A DNA stretch of 64,000 bases from Ciceribacter ferrooxidans (GCF_004137355.1 NZ_SDVB01000170.1:414918-478917); one strand, 5' to 3'; shown: positions 43,114 to 53,861, counted from the first letter of the stretch. Notes: generated by a model not told the origin, from the sequence alone. Made by a program: numbers and translations.

Positions 43114-43572
43114 GGCGCTGCACTGCATGTTCGCAGCCTTAGATACCATCAATCGGCAAGCGATTTCCTTCTCACCCCATCGGGTGGCGAACGTTTCTGA
43201 CACCTCGAACCAGCTTCCATTGATGCCCGCGCCGTGGTTCCGGCCCATGCATGAACAATTGCATTCATGTCCGGTCGCCTCCATGCACTTGCGGGCGCAT
43301 TTTTCTTGCTCACGATAGGGCTGGATCACATAGAGCTTCCCGTAGCGCTCCAATGCTCGATTGACGAAATCGTTGAACCAGTTCTTTGGAAGCTCCCAAT
43401 AGCTCTTGTTATCGATCCACGTCACTGTGGACTTGCCAACCGTGTTGAGCCATTGCCGGTTGTTTTCGGCGTAGGGTAAGCGCACGCGAAGCTTCTCGCC
43501 TTTTTCATCGCGGCGGATGATGACTGGAATCTTCCGCTGACGCCAGACTTCCCGCAATCGCTCTTCTTCCAT
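43108..43572 (-). CDS. Cysteine-cluster protein of unknown function
   Basis: A 154-residue protein starting MEEERLREVWRQRKIPVIIR. Its distinctive part is C92-x3-C96-x5-H102-x-C104-x-C106-x-C108-x4-H113 (KCMEATGHECNCSCMGRNHG), a likely zinc or metal site. The same HEC-C-C...NHG pattern is familiar from small phage- or island-borne proteins, but no function is assigned. The N-terminal half looks like a small beta-rich nucleotide- or substrate-binding module. It overlaps the 3' end of the frameshifted gene by 6 bp, convergently. Confidence 0.65.
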   Translation of the reverse strand: MEEERLREVWRQRKIPVIIRRDEKGEKLRVRLPYAENNRQWLNTVGKSTVTWIDNKSYWELPKNWFNDFVNRALERYGKLYVIQPYREQEKCARKCMEATGHECNCSCMGRNHGAGINGSWFEVSETFATRWGEKEIACRLMVSKAANMQCSAL

Positions 43573-43673
43573 GCCGAATCCTCCCGCGACATGTCTAGGG
43601 TAGACCAAAGCTCGAAATACACAATCAACGCGGGTGCGACAACAGGCAAAGCAACCGCCTTCTAACCAGCTCT

Positions 43674-44153
43674 CTACCCTACTGAACCGGTATCAATTGG
43701 CGTCTTAATGAGGCTCAGCGCCTCCCAGCAGAGGAATACGGTCGCAATCCGAGCGGCTTCATCGGGGCCTCTCGCCACCGACACCTCAAACGCCTTATTC
43801 TGACTTTCCGCCCAATCGAACTTGAAGGCGTTCAACTCAGCGACCGTTACTTGATATCCGGCATCATGAGCATAGCGGTTTCGAATGCGATTGATCGCTC
43901 GAAATTGCGAGACATGTTGATCGCTCAGCACATCAAGCGCGCGCGCTAGATCAATCTTCATATCGAAATTCAGATTGCCCTTCCCCATGATCGCATCGGG
44001 CTTAGGCAGTGCCCGCCTGACAAGCTGCTCAATCACGCCTTCAACAAAAAGATGACCGCGCAAGATCGCTGACACGGCACTATTGTCCATGACGAGTTGC
44101 TGCATGGCATGTTCGTCAAGTTCATCATAAGTCGCGGTCTCGAAGTTAACCAC
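43674..44153 (-). CDS. HEPN-like (DUF4145/MltR-like) protein
   Basis: A 159-residue all-helical protein. The segment RIRNRYAHDAGY holds RNRYAH (residues 91-96), a close match to the HEPN Rx4-6H motif of many toxin and defence ribonucleases. Context FVEGVIEQLVRRALPKP and FDMKIDLARALDVLSDQ resembles DUF4145 and the MltR fold, some of which are not nucleases. Start GTG at 44153, with GGGAG six bases upstream. No MNT nucleotidyltransferase antitoxin partner is adjacent. Island location favours a defence or abortive-infection role, but this is inference. Confidence 0.65.
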   Translation of the reverse strand: MVNFETATYDELDEHAMQQLVMDNSAVSAILRGHLFVEGVIEQLVRRALPKPDAIMGKGNLNFDMKIDLARALDVLSDQHVSQFRAINRIRNRYAHDAGYQVTVAELNAFKFDWAESQNKAFEVSVARGPDEAARIATVFLCWEALSLIKTPIDTGSVG

Positions 44154-44344
44154 TGCCCTCTCCCTAACTACTGAGGGCGAACTTTAGGCCATTGATTGTC
44201 AAAGCGCGAGACGCGGAAGTTTACGCCCTGTGGGCATAAATTTCTCACAAGAATCAGGTCGTCACACCGTCACAAATAGGTCTAGTCTATTTTTATTTAT
44301 TATTTTCATTTACTTACAGATGAAAGCGATGAGAGATTCGAGTT

Positions 44345-44369
44345 TTCGAGTCTCTCATTGCCCACCATT
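44345..44369 (+). repeat. Right attachment site (attR)
   Basis: A 24/25 match to the tRNA-Val 3' end. Just upstream, 44327-44358 is a near-perfect inverted repeat (ATGAGAGATTCGA / TCGAGTCTCTCAT), unlike the intact tRNA at the left end. Confidence 0.75.
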
Positions 44370-44522
44370 TTTCCTTGGAAATTGTTGATGTGTTTGCGCC
44401 GAAAGGCGTTTGGCACATGTTTCCGTCACGAATTCGGTCACAGAATCGGTTCCGGATCGGGCTGCCGTTCAGGTCTTTGTTTCTGAGCCGCCGAATGCGG
44501 TGGCAGCCGCTATCCCTCCCCC

Positions 44523-45539
44523 TTACAGCCCCAGTTCCTCGCGGTGTTCGAGATACCATTCGACGAAGCGGCGGACGCCGGTGTCGACGCCGGTTTCGGG
44601 CTTCTTGCCGGTCAGCGCGACGAGGAGATCGGGGCTCGCATAGGTGCGCGGCACGTCGCCCTGCTGCATGGGCAGCATCTTGCGCTTCGCCGGCTTGCCC
44701 ATGACGCTCTCGATCACCTCGATGAAATCGAGAAGTCCGACCGGCTGGCCGCCGCCGATGTTGACGACGCGGAACGGCGCCTGGTGCGAGAGCGTATCCC
44801 TCACGCTTCCCTCCACGCGATTTTCCTCCGACGGCACGATCCGCGACAGGTCGATGATCGAATCGACGAGGTCGTCGATAAAGGTGAAGTCGCGACTCAT
44901 CTTGCCTTCGCCGTAGACCTCGATCTCGCGGTCCTCGATCATCGCCTTGACGAACTTGAAGAGCGCCATGTCCGGGCGTCCCCAGGGGCCGTAGACGGTG
45001 AAGAAGCGGAAGGCCGTGGTCGGCACCCGGTAGAGATGCGAATAGCTGTGGGCCATCAGTTCCGTCGCCTTCTTGGTGGCGGCGTAGAAGGTCAGCGGCT
45101 CGTCGGCGCGGTCGGTCTCGCGGAAGGGGACTTCCGGGTTGGCGCCATAGACCGACGAGGTGGAGGCGAGCATCAGGTGGCCGACCTTCAGGGTCTTCGC
45201 GAGTTCCAGGATGTTCCAGGAGCCGATGAGGTTGGAATCGAGATAGGCCTTCGGGTTTTCGAGGCTGTAGCGCACGCCTGCCTGGGCGGCGAGATGGACG
45301 ATCACGTCCGGCTGGAAGTCGATCATTGCCTTTTCGAGCGCCGCGCGGTCTTCCAGCATGGCGAGCGTCGGGCGGAAGGCCGGAAACTGCGCAAGTGCTG
45401 CGTGTCGCGCCTCCTTGAGGCGGAGATTGTAATAGGCGGTCATGCCGTCGAAGCCCGCGACCTCGTGGCCGTCCTGCAGCAGCCGGCGCGCCAGATGGAA
45501 GCCGATGAAGCCGGCGGTGCCCGTAACGAAATAGCGCAT
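44523..45539 (-). CDS. NAD-dependent epimerase (UDP-glucuronate 4-epimerase type)
   Basis: A 338-residue extended SDR. NAD-binding [12 protein letters not shown], the catalytic serine region ([15 protein letters not shown]), the YAATK (YxxxK) motif and the [19 protein letters not shown] motif all match UDP-glucuronate 4-epimerases (LpsL/CapI type), which make UDP-galacturonate for surface polysaccharide. UDP-glucose 4-epimerase is the nearest alternative. The start is ATG at 45539 ([11 protein letters not shown]); the upstream Arg/Pro-rich in-frame extension is rejected. It lies just outside the island. Confidence 0.85.
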   Translation of the reverse strand: MRYFVTGTAGFIGFHLARRLLQDGHEVAGFDGMTAYYNLRLKEARHAALAQFPAFRPTLAMLEDRAALEKAMIDFQPDVIVHLAAQAGVRYSLENPKAYLDSNLIGSWNILELAKTLKVGHLMLASTSSVYGANPEVPFRETDRADEPLTFYAATKKATELMAHSYSHLYRVPTTAFRFFTVYGPWGRPDMALFKFVKAMIEDREIEVYGEGKMSRDFTFIDDLVDSIIDLSRIVPSEENRVEGSVRDTLSHQAPFRVVNIGGGQPVGLLDFIEVIESVMGKPAKRKMLPMQQGDVPRTYASPDLLVALTGKKPETGVDTGVRRFVEWYLEHREELGL

Positions 45540-45802
45540 GGTGTGATCTCGACCTCGAAACGCGGGAAATTGATCCGTCGACCGCCCCTGCCCGGGCGGC
45601 CGCCCGAAAGAGGGGCAAGAGGCATTAGCGCCGGTTGCGGCCGCCTGTCCAGCGCCCGAGGCCCGACCGTATCGCCGCAGCGGTAAGATGGATATCGTCT
45701 GTGACCGGCGCGCCACCGGAGCAGCCTCGCCCGCAGGCTGCCTTGCTCCGGCCCCCTCCGTTTGCTAGTGGCAGGCGGGACAGGAGACATAGAGGAGACA
45801 CT

Positions 45803-46789
45803 ATGCGACACCATTCGTTCGGAAACACGCCCTTCACCGTCAGCGAGATCGGCTTCGGGGCCTGGCAGATCGGCGGCTCCTGGGGCGATGTCTCCGAGGC
45901 CGACGGCCGGGCCGCGCTCAACGCTGCGCTCGATGCCGGCGTCACCTTCATCGACACCGCCGACGTCTACGGCGACGGACGCTCGGAAAAGATCATCGCC
46001 GATGTCCTGAAGTCGCGCGGCGGTCAGCGCCCGATGGTGGCGACCAAGGCCGGCCGCCGCCTCGATCCGCATGTCGCGGAAGGCTATACCAAGGCCAATA
46101 TCGAGCGCTTCATCGATCGTTCGCTGACGAACCTCGAGGTCGATTTGCTCGACCTCGTGCAGCTCCACTGCCCGCCGCAGGACGTCTACTATGATCCGGC
46201 GCTCTTCGAGGGCATGGAGGAGCTGCGAAAGGCCGGCAAGATCCGCCACTACGGCGTCAGCGTCGCCCGCGTCGAGGAAGCACTGAAGGCGATCGATTAT
46301 CCGGGCGTCGTCAGCGTCCAGATCATCTACAACATCTTCCGCCAGCGGCCGGCCGACCTCTTCTTCAAGGAAGCCAAGAGGAAGAACATTGCCGTCATCG
46401 TCCGCGTGCCGCTTGCAAGCGGCCTGCTCTCAGGCAAGATCACCGCGAAGACCGCCTTCTCCGCCGACGATCACCGCAGCTTCAACCGCCACGGCGAGGC
46501 CTTCGACGTCGGCGAGACCTTTGCCGGCGTCCCCTTCGAGGTCGGTCTGCAGGCGGTGGAGGAAATCCGCAAGCTGGTGCCGCAGGGCGCGTCGATGGCG
46601 GCCTTTGCGCTCCGCTGGATCCTGATGAACGAGGCCGTGACCGTGGTCATCCCCGGCGCCCGGAATGCCGAGCAGGCCCGCGCCAACGCGGCAGCGGCCG
46701 AGTTGCCGGCGCTTTCGGCAGACGTGATGAAGGCTGCCCGCGATACCTACGACCGTCTGGTCGCACCCCACGTGCATCATCGCTGGTGA
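45803..46789 (+). CDS. Aldo/keto reductase
   Basis: A 328-residue NADPH-dependent oxidoreductase with a TIM barrel. The catalytic tetrad is visible: Asp and Tyr in FIDTADVYGDGRSE, Lys in VATKAG, His in DLVQLHCPP. AGAGGAG precedes the ATG at 45803. It is divergent from the epimerase across about 263 bp. Substrate unknown. Confidence 0.9.
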   Translation: MRHHSFGNTPFTVSEIGFGAWQIGGSWGDVSEADGRAALNAALDAGVTFIDTADVYGDGRSEKIIADVLKSRGGQRPMVATKAGRRLDPHVAEGYTKANIERFIDRSLTNLEVDLLDLVQLHCPPQDVYYDPALFEGMEELRKAGKIRHYGVSVARVEEALKAIDYPGVVSVQIIYNIFRQRPADLFFKEAKRKNIAVIVRVPLASGLLSGKITAKTAFSADDHRSFNRHGEAFDVGETFAGVPFEVGLQAVEEIRKLVPQGASMAAFALRWILMNEAVTVVIPGARNAEQARANAAAAELPALSADVMKAARDTYDRLVAPHVHHRW

Positions 46790-46809
46790 TACCCGACGCC
46801 CCGAACGGT

Positions 46810-47016
46810 TCAGCGTCCGGTAATGCGACTCGGATTATCGATGAAGCAGATGAGCGTCGAACCGATCATCAAGACGAGATAGGTCAGGAACAGTTTCCAG
46901 AAAGTCGCGGTCGTCACGAGTTCGATGCCCCAAAAGCTGAGCGCAAACAGCGTTGCGAGCGCAATCGTGGCGACGACGCAGACCGGACGCAGGACATTCA
47001 CAATTCGGGTGATCAT
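46810..47016 (-). CDS. Small two-span membrane protein
   Basis: A 68-residue protein with two hydrophobic helices (VCVVATIALATLFALSFWGI and FWKLFLTYLVLMIGSTLICF) and a basic C-terminus. GGAG six bases before the ATG at 47016 (MITRIV) decides this start over one four codons upstream. It is convergent with the aldo/keto reductase. No family recognised. Confidence 0.6.
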   Translation of the reverse strand: MITRIVNVLRPVCVVATIALATLFALSFWGIELVTTATFWKLFLTYLVLMIGSTLICFIDNPSRITGR

Positions 47017-47123
47017 CGGAGTCTCCATCAGTACGGCACCATGCTATACGACCCCAGGCTGCATGCAACCGGGGGATGACAGACTGGTTGACTCCGGCAA
47101 GGTGGGCCGAGGGCGAGGTAGAA

Positions 47124-47152
47124 GGAGGCCGGGTGATTGCTCACCCGGCCTC
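47124..47152. terminator. Hairpin between the membrane protein and the phytase-like gene
   Basis: GAGGCCGGGTGA / TCACCCGGCCTC with a short loop, but with no T run on either strand, so it is a weak terminator candidate or an mRNA-end stabiliser of the minus-strand gene. Confidence 0.4.
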
Positions 47153-47175
47153 CAATCGTCTTGGGAGGACGATGA

Positions 47176-49374
47176 TCAGTTGGTGCCCTTCAAGTCGACC
47201 GGGAAGAACAGCGTCTCGCCGGACGAGTCGTCGACACCGTCATTGTCGGTGACGGCATAGGCGGTGCCGGCGGCATCGAAGGCGAAGCCTTCCAGCTTGT
47301 CGACGACATAGCCGTTGGTGGCGGCCTTCAGATCCGGGACGAAGTCGTGGACCTCTTCCTTGGCGACGGTCGGCAGCGCGCCGCCGATCGCGGCCGGCTT
47401 CAGGTCGGCGATGGCGATGCGGTAGAGCTTCTTGAGCTTTGCCTGGTCGCCGATCTGGTTGTCGCGCTCGACAACGTAGAGATGGTCGCCGTGGGCGGTG
47501 ATTTCCGAAAGGCCGACCCAGCCGGCTTCCGTCTTGTCGAGCGGATAGCGGACAGCGCCCCACTCCTTGCTCTCCGGCTTGTAGGAGAGAAGCTTGACGG
47601 TGCCCTTCTCGTCATCCTTCCACTCGCGCTGCACGGCCATCCAGAGCACCGCATCGTCGCCGGTGCCGACCTGCGTCACGCCTTCGAGGCCGAAGCGCGT
47701 CTCGCCCTTCAGCAGTTCGGCGGGCAGCGCGATCTCTTCCTTGATCTCGCCCTTCCCGTTCACATGATAGAGCGCGTGCGGCAGCAGCTTCTCGCTGTTG
47801 CCTTCGGAGGCGAGCCAGAAGCCGCCCTCGCCGTCGAGCGTGATGCCTTCGATGTCGAGTTTCTGGGCGGGTTCGCCGTTGCGAGTCACGGCAAGCGCGT
47901 CGGTGATCCGGGCGGGCTTCGCCGTCGTGTCGATGGTGAAGATCCGCGGCTGCATGCCGTAGAAGCTGTCGTTGACGGCATAGAGCCGGCCTGCCTTTTC
48001 CGCGTCGCCGACGAGGCCGGAGAGAGCGCCCCAGCCGATCGGGTTGCCGTCGACCGTTTCCGAGCGGATCGTTGGATAGGCGGCTTCGCCTTCGCCGAGT
48101 TCGTAGAGCATCACATGCGAGCGGGCGCCGCCGTCCTCGACGAGGTCCGTCTCGTTGGCGGTCACGAACAGGTTGCGGCCCGGAATGGCGACCGCGCCTT
48201 CCGGCCCGATGCCGGACGGCAGGATCTGAACCAGCTCAGGCTCTGCGCCGGTGTCCTTGTAGACGCCGACAACCGAGGCGCGCTCGGACAGGACGAAGAA
48301 GTATTTCTGGTCGCCGAAGGTCGCGGCTTCCAGTCCTTCGAGCTCGACGCCCTTCGACTTCGCGCGCTTGTCCGGGAAGTGACCGATCGCCGCGATCTCG
48401 CGTTCGAGTGCGGGCCCCGATTCGAAGAGCACCTTGCCGGTCTTGTCGAAGATGGTGAAGCTGCGCGAGCCGCCTTCGTAGTCGCCCTCGTTGGCGACGA
48501 CGAGACGATCGTCATCCAGCCATTTGACGGCATCCGGCTCGCGCTTCACGCCCGCCTTCTTGCCGGTGAAGTTCAGCGCACCGTCGGACTTGGTGTCGAT
48601 GCCTTCGAGATCGACCGTGCCGGCGGAGAAATGCGACGTAACCGCGCCGGTCTTGCCATCGGCGATCACGACGTGGTTGTTCTCCTGCAGCGTCAGCGCG
48701 ATCTCGCCGCGGCCGTTAATCGCGACGAATTCCGGTTCCGGGTCCTCGCCGCCGACCTCGGCCAGGCCGGTCAGCGTGACGTGCCTGATCGTCGCACAAT
48801 CGACGCCGCCGTCCTTCAGCGTGACGATCGCGAGATCGCCCGCCGGCATCTGCGGCAGCTTGCCGTCGTTGAGCTCCTCGTCGCGCTCGTTCTCGATGGC
48901 GATAACCGCGAAGCTCTTGTCCGCAGAGATCGCGACCGAATCCGGCTGGCCGCCGAGATCGCAGGAGGTCTCGACCGTCTTCGAGGCGATGTCGACGACC
49001 GCGAGCCTGCCCGAGGGCTTCGCATAGCTTTCCGACGTGTTGACGGCGACGAGCGCCTTGCCGCCGAGGATGGCGACGGAGGTCGGCTCTCCGTCCATCA
49101 TCAGCGCACCGCCGGCCTTCGGAGCGCGGGCGTCGGAAATGTCGATGAAGCCGATCGCGCCGAGCGGACTGTCGGAATAGACGAGCGTGTTGCCGTCCTC
49201 CGTCGCGGCGATGATCTCGGCGGACGTGGCGGTGGATTTTTCCTTGTCGGCCGGAAGATTGGCGGCGACGGGGAAGGATGCGATGCGATTGAAAACCTGT
49301 TCTGCGGCGGCGGGCATCGCCACGGACGTCAGCAGCGCAGTCATGAATGCTGCGCGCGAAAGGCGGTACTTCAT
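47176..49374 (-). CDS. Secreted esterase-like (phytase-like) protein
   Basis: A 732-residue exported protein: signal peptide (FMTALLTSVAMPAAAE), a beta-propeller-like N-terminal half (TSVAILGGKALVAVNTSESY, GEIALTLQENNHVVIADG), and a C-terminal esterase-like phytase domain (about 390-720; GLEGVTQVGTGDDAVLWM, KLEGFAFDAAGTAYAVTDND). Family members are associated with phosphorus scavenging, though activity is often unproven. GGAGG precedes the ATG. A PhoB box about 60 bp upstream supports control by phosphate. Confidence 0.85.
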   Translation of the reverse strand: MKYRLSRAAFMTALLTSVAMPAAAEQVFNRIASFPVAANLPADKEKSTATSAEIIAATEDGNTLVYSDSPLGAIGFIDISDARAPKAGGALMMDGEPTSVAILGGKALVAVNTSESYAKPSGRLAVVDIASKTVETSCDLGGQPDSVAISADKSFAVIAIENERDEELNDGKLPQMPAGDLAIVTLKDGGVDCATIRHVTLTGLAEVGGEDPEPEFVAINGRGEIALTLQENNHVVIADGKTGAVTSHFSAGTVDLEGIDTKSDGALNFTGKKAGVKREPDAVKWLDDDRLVVANEGDYEGGSRSFTIFDKTGKVLFESGPALEREIAAIGHFPDKRAKSKGVELEGLEAATFGDQKYFFVLSERASVVGVYKDTGAEPELVQILPSGIGPEGAVAIPGRNLFVTANETDLVEDGGARSHVMLYELGEGEAAYPTIRSETVDGNPIGWGALSGLVGDAEKAGRLYAVNDSFYGMQPRIFTIDTTAKPARITDALAVTRNGEPAQKLDIEGITLDGEGGFWLASEGNSEKLLPHALYHVNGKGEIKEEIALPAELLKGETRFGLEGVTQVGTGDDAVLWMAVQREWKDDEKGTVKLLSYKPESKEWGAVRYPLDKTEAGWVGLSEITAHGDHLYVVERDNQIGDQAKLKKLYRIAIADLKPAAIGGALPTVAKEEVHDFVPDLKAATNGYVVDKLEGFAFDAAGTAYAVTDNDGVDDSSGETLFFPVDLKGTN

Positions 49375-49426
49375 CGGAAAACCTCCAGCTTCCTCAAACG
49401 AGACAGGAGGTTTTTGCCGGTTCGTC

Positions 49427-49444
49427 GTTACAGGCGCATGACAT
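49427..49444 (-). promoter_or_regulatory. PhoB (PHO) box of the phytase-like gene
   Basis: On the minus strand ATGTCAT-GCGC-CTGTAAC: two 7-bp direct repeats 11 bp apart, one or two changes from the consensus CTGTCAT-N4-CTGTCAT. It lies 53-70 bp upstream of the phytase-like ATG, suiting phosphate-starvation induction. Confidence 0.6.
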
Positions 49445-49477
49445 GCCTGCGAAAATGCGGGGATACGACCGTCCTGC

Positions 49478-50377
49478 TCAACCTCTCCCCTTCTCCTTCA
49501 AGAACTCGCTCGCCATCAGGAAGAGCGAGGCGCCGAGGATCATCGCAGCGCCCACCCAAAGATAGCCGGCGGGTGCGTAGCCGAAGGCGATCCAGCCGGC
49601 GAGCACGTTGAGCGGCAGCTTGAGATCGTCGAAGGGCTGGACGTAGGCCGCATCGGCCGCCTTGTACGCGGCGGTCAGGAAATATTGTCCCACGACCGTC
49701 AGGAGACCCGCCGCCACGAGTACCACAAGACCGGTACTGGTCGGGACGGCGAAACCCGCCGCCGCGGCGAGCCCGGCGTTGATCGGCGTCAGCAATACGA
49801 GAAGCCAGATGGTGATCGTCTCCGGCCGCTCGTGTGCGGTCAGGTCCTTGACGAGCAGCGAGGAAGCGCCCCAGAGCAGGGCTGCGAGCACCGGGAGCAG
49901 CGAGGCCGTGGTGAAGGCCTCCGACCACGGCTCCAGGATGACCATCGCACCTGAGAAGCCGGTGAGCGTCGCCGCCCAGCGCTTCCAGCCGACCTGCTCC
50001 CCGAGGAAGAGCTTCGCCCCGACGATGATGAAGAAGGGCGAGGTCATCACGAGTGCGATCGCCTGCCAGATCGGCACGGTAGCGAGCCCCTCCACCCAGG
50101 CCTGAACGCCGAAGGCGGCAAGCAGCACGCGCGCCAGGTGGCGGCCCGGAAAGCGGGTTCGCATGGCCCGCAGGCCGAGCCGCCGTAGCAGCGGAACCGA
50201 CAGGACGAGCGCGAAGGCGTATTGCCAGAAGGCGATCGAGGTGGCCGGGAAGCCCGCGACCATCGCCACCCATTGGGTCGCGACATTGACGACGGCGAAG
50301 GCGATCCCCGCCAGAACCATGAAAGCGGCGCCGAGGACTGCACCGGAACGGGTGAGCGCAAGGGGGCTCTGATTCAT
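49478..50377 (-). CDS. ribN: Riboflavin transporter RibN (EamA/DMT family)
   Basis: A 299-residue, ten-span EamA transporter with two five-helix halves (FVVLAG-like GAAFMVLAGIAFAVVNVATQ, and ALLWGASSLLVKDLTAHERP). The start is ATG at 50377 (MNQSPLAL), preceded by AAGGGA. An FMN riboswitch lies about 165 bp upstream on the same strand; EamA genes in this context in rhizobia are the RibN riboflavin transporters. Without the riboswitch only DMT-family permease could be said. Confidence 0.88.
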   Translation of the reverse strand: MNQSPLALTRSGAVLGAAFMVLAGIAFAVVNVATQWVAMVAGFPATSIAFWQYAFALVLSVPLLRRLGLRAMRTRFPGRHLARVLLAAFGVQAWVEGLATVPIWQAIALVMTSPFFIIVGAKLFLGEQVGWKRWAATLTGFSGAMVILEPWSEAFTTASLLPVLAALLWGASSLLVKDLTAHERPETITIWLLVLLTPINAGLAAAAGFAVPTSTGLVVLVAAGLLTVVGQYFLTAAYKAADAAYVQPFDDLKLPLNVLAGWIAFGYAPAGYLWVGAAMILGASLFLMASEFLKEKGRG

Positions 50378-50542
50378 GTCTTTTCCCTTCGACACAAAGG
50401 ACCAACACAAACCAGGACGCATGAGGGGATGACGCACGGGACGTCCGGCAGACCGGCCGCAATCCTGCAGCCGACACTCGCCCTTCCCCGTGCACGGTGC
50501 CGGCCGCCCGCCCGGAGGCGCGGACCGGTGCCGCCATGACCT

Positions 50543-50684
50543 CATTCTCTTCCATCCGGACTGTAACCGTCGGCTCCGGCATCTCACCGGATCTGCTGAC
50601 CCGCCTTCATCGGAAAGCGGCGCTCGCGGGCTCGAGGGCGAACCTCATACCGCCGGTGGGGAGTTTCACCCCGCCCTGAGAACG
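50543..50684 (-). promoter_or_regulatory. FMN riboswitch (RFN element)
   Basis: All conserved RFN blocks are visible on the minus strand: GGCGGGGTGAAACTCCCCAC then CGGCGGTATGAGG at the 5' end, CCCGCGAGCGCC in the middle, GTCAGCAGATCCGGTGAGAT, and GCCGACGGTTACAGTCCGGA then TGGAAGAGAATGAGG at the 3' end. It binds FMN and should repress ribN when FMN is high. The 165-nt leader after it contains GC-rich complementary runs that could act as expression platform. Confidence 0.93.
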
Positions 50685-50751
50685 AATTGCCGGTCTTCGA
50701 CCGGCCCGAAAACGGATTAAGCCAGAGCGGCTCGCTGCGCAACGGCGGAAA

Positions 50752-50784
50752 AGAAAAAAGCCCGGCCGCCGGGGCCGGGCTTCG
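50752..50784 (-). terminator. Intrinsic terminator of hupB
   Basis: On the minus strand AAGCCCGGCC / GGCCGGGCTT is followed by six Ts, about 60 bp after the hupB stop. Confidence 0.85.
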
Positions 50785-50844
50785 TCATGTCGTTTCCAAG
50801 CGCTTGCGGAGGGCGTCGAGCCCATCCGCGTGCGCGGGCGGAAA

Positions 50845-51120
50845 TCAGCTGTTGACGGCGTCCTTCAGGCCCTTGCCGGCCGTGAACTTCGGAACGTTGC
50901 GCGCCGGGATGTCGACTTCCGCGCCGGTCGAGGGGTTACGGCCCTTCGAAGCTTCGCGACGCGATACAGTGAAGGCACCGAAGCCAGCGAGGCGAACGTC
51001 GCCGCCCTTCTTCAGTTCGCCCTGGACCGTTTCAAAAACAGCGTCAACGGCAGAAGCGGCGTCAGCCTTGGTCAGACCGGCCTTCTCGGCAACCGCGGAT
51101 ACGAGTTCGTTCTTATTCAT
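50845..51120 (-). CDS. hupB: DNA-binding protein HU
   Basis: A 91-residue nucleoid protein. The DNA-binding arm GRNPSTGAEVDIPARNVPKF and the core GFGAFTVSRREASKG are canonical. The ATG at 51120 (MNKNELVSAVAEKAG) is chosen; an upstream in-frame ATG would add unlikely sequence. It lies downstream of lon after a terminator, with its own terminator. Confidence 0.96.
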   Translation of the reverse strand: MNKNELVSAVAEKAGLTKADAASAVDAVFETVQGELKKGGDVRLAGFGAFTVSRREASKGRNPSTGAEVDIPARNVPKFTAGKGLKDAVNS

Positions 51121-51252
51121 GTTTCCACCCTTTCTGATTGGTATGAAACGACTCAATGGATAAGTCAGGCGGAGAATACGTAAGCATCTGCCCTGAGCAA
51201 CCCAAAAGCACCGCTATCGCCCGGAAAACAAGGGGTTTCGGCCTATTTACAC

Positions 51253-51282
51253 AAAAAAGGCTGGCAAAAATGCCAGCCTTTT
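51253..51282 (-). terminator. Intrinsic terminator of lon
   Basis: AAAAGGCTGGCA / TGCCAGCCTTTT with a short loop, then further Ts on the minus strand, 44 bp after the lon stop. Confidence 0.85.
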
Positions 51283-51325
51283 CGATGTCGATGTCCCATT
51301 TTGGCGGGACTATGGCAGAAAGTCC

Positions 51326-53746
<2,421 letters not shown>

Positions 53747-53837
53747 GTTGTTTCCTTTCCGTAGTCTCCCCTTGTGGAGAGACTGTTCCCGTCAGCCAAG
53801 GCCGGACGGGCATTCCTTTTCGCTCTACCAACAAGTG

Positions 53838-53861
53838 GATAGGCGCGAGCATGAATTCAAG
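53838..53861 (-). promoter_or_regulatory. Possible heat-shock promoter of lon
   Basis: On the minus strand CTTGAA (53856-53861), 12 bases, CCTATC (53838-53843), about 90 bp upstream of lon. It resembles the alphaproteobacterial RpoH pattern, but the spacing is short. Confidence 0.35.

Larger units (their letters stand above)
42195..44369. mobile_element. tRNA-Val integrated mini-island (about 2.2 kb, no integrase)
   Basis: Bounded by direct repeats of the tRNA-Val 3' end; visibly lower G+C (about 50% in the 43.8 kb line) than the flanks. It carries three accessory genes: a frameshifted plus-strand gene and two minus-strand genes (cysteine-cluster and HEPN-like). No tyrosine recombinase or excisionase is visible. 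Both repeats are followed by about 100 bp of related sequence with paired GTCACA elements, suggesting two integrations with most of the second element lost. Confidence 0.7.

Noticed and set aside
44314..45618. A 434-codon minus-strand frame over the epimerase
   Set aside because: Out of frame with the clear epimerase and rich in Arg/Pro; its tail comes from attR sequence.
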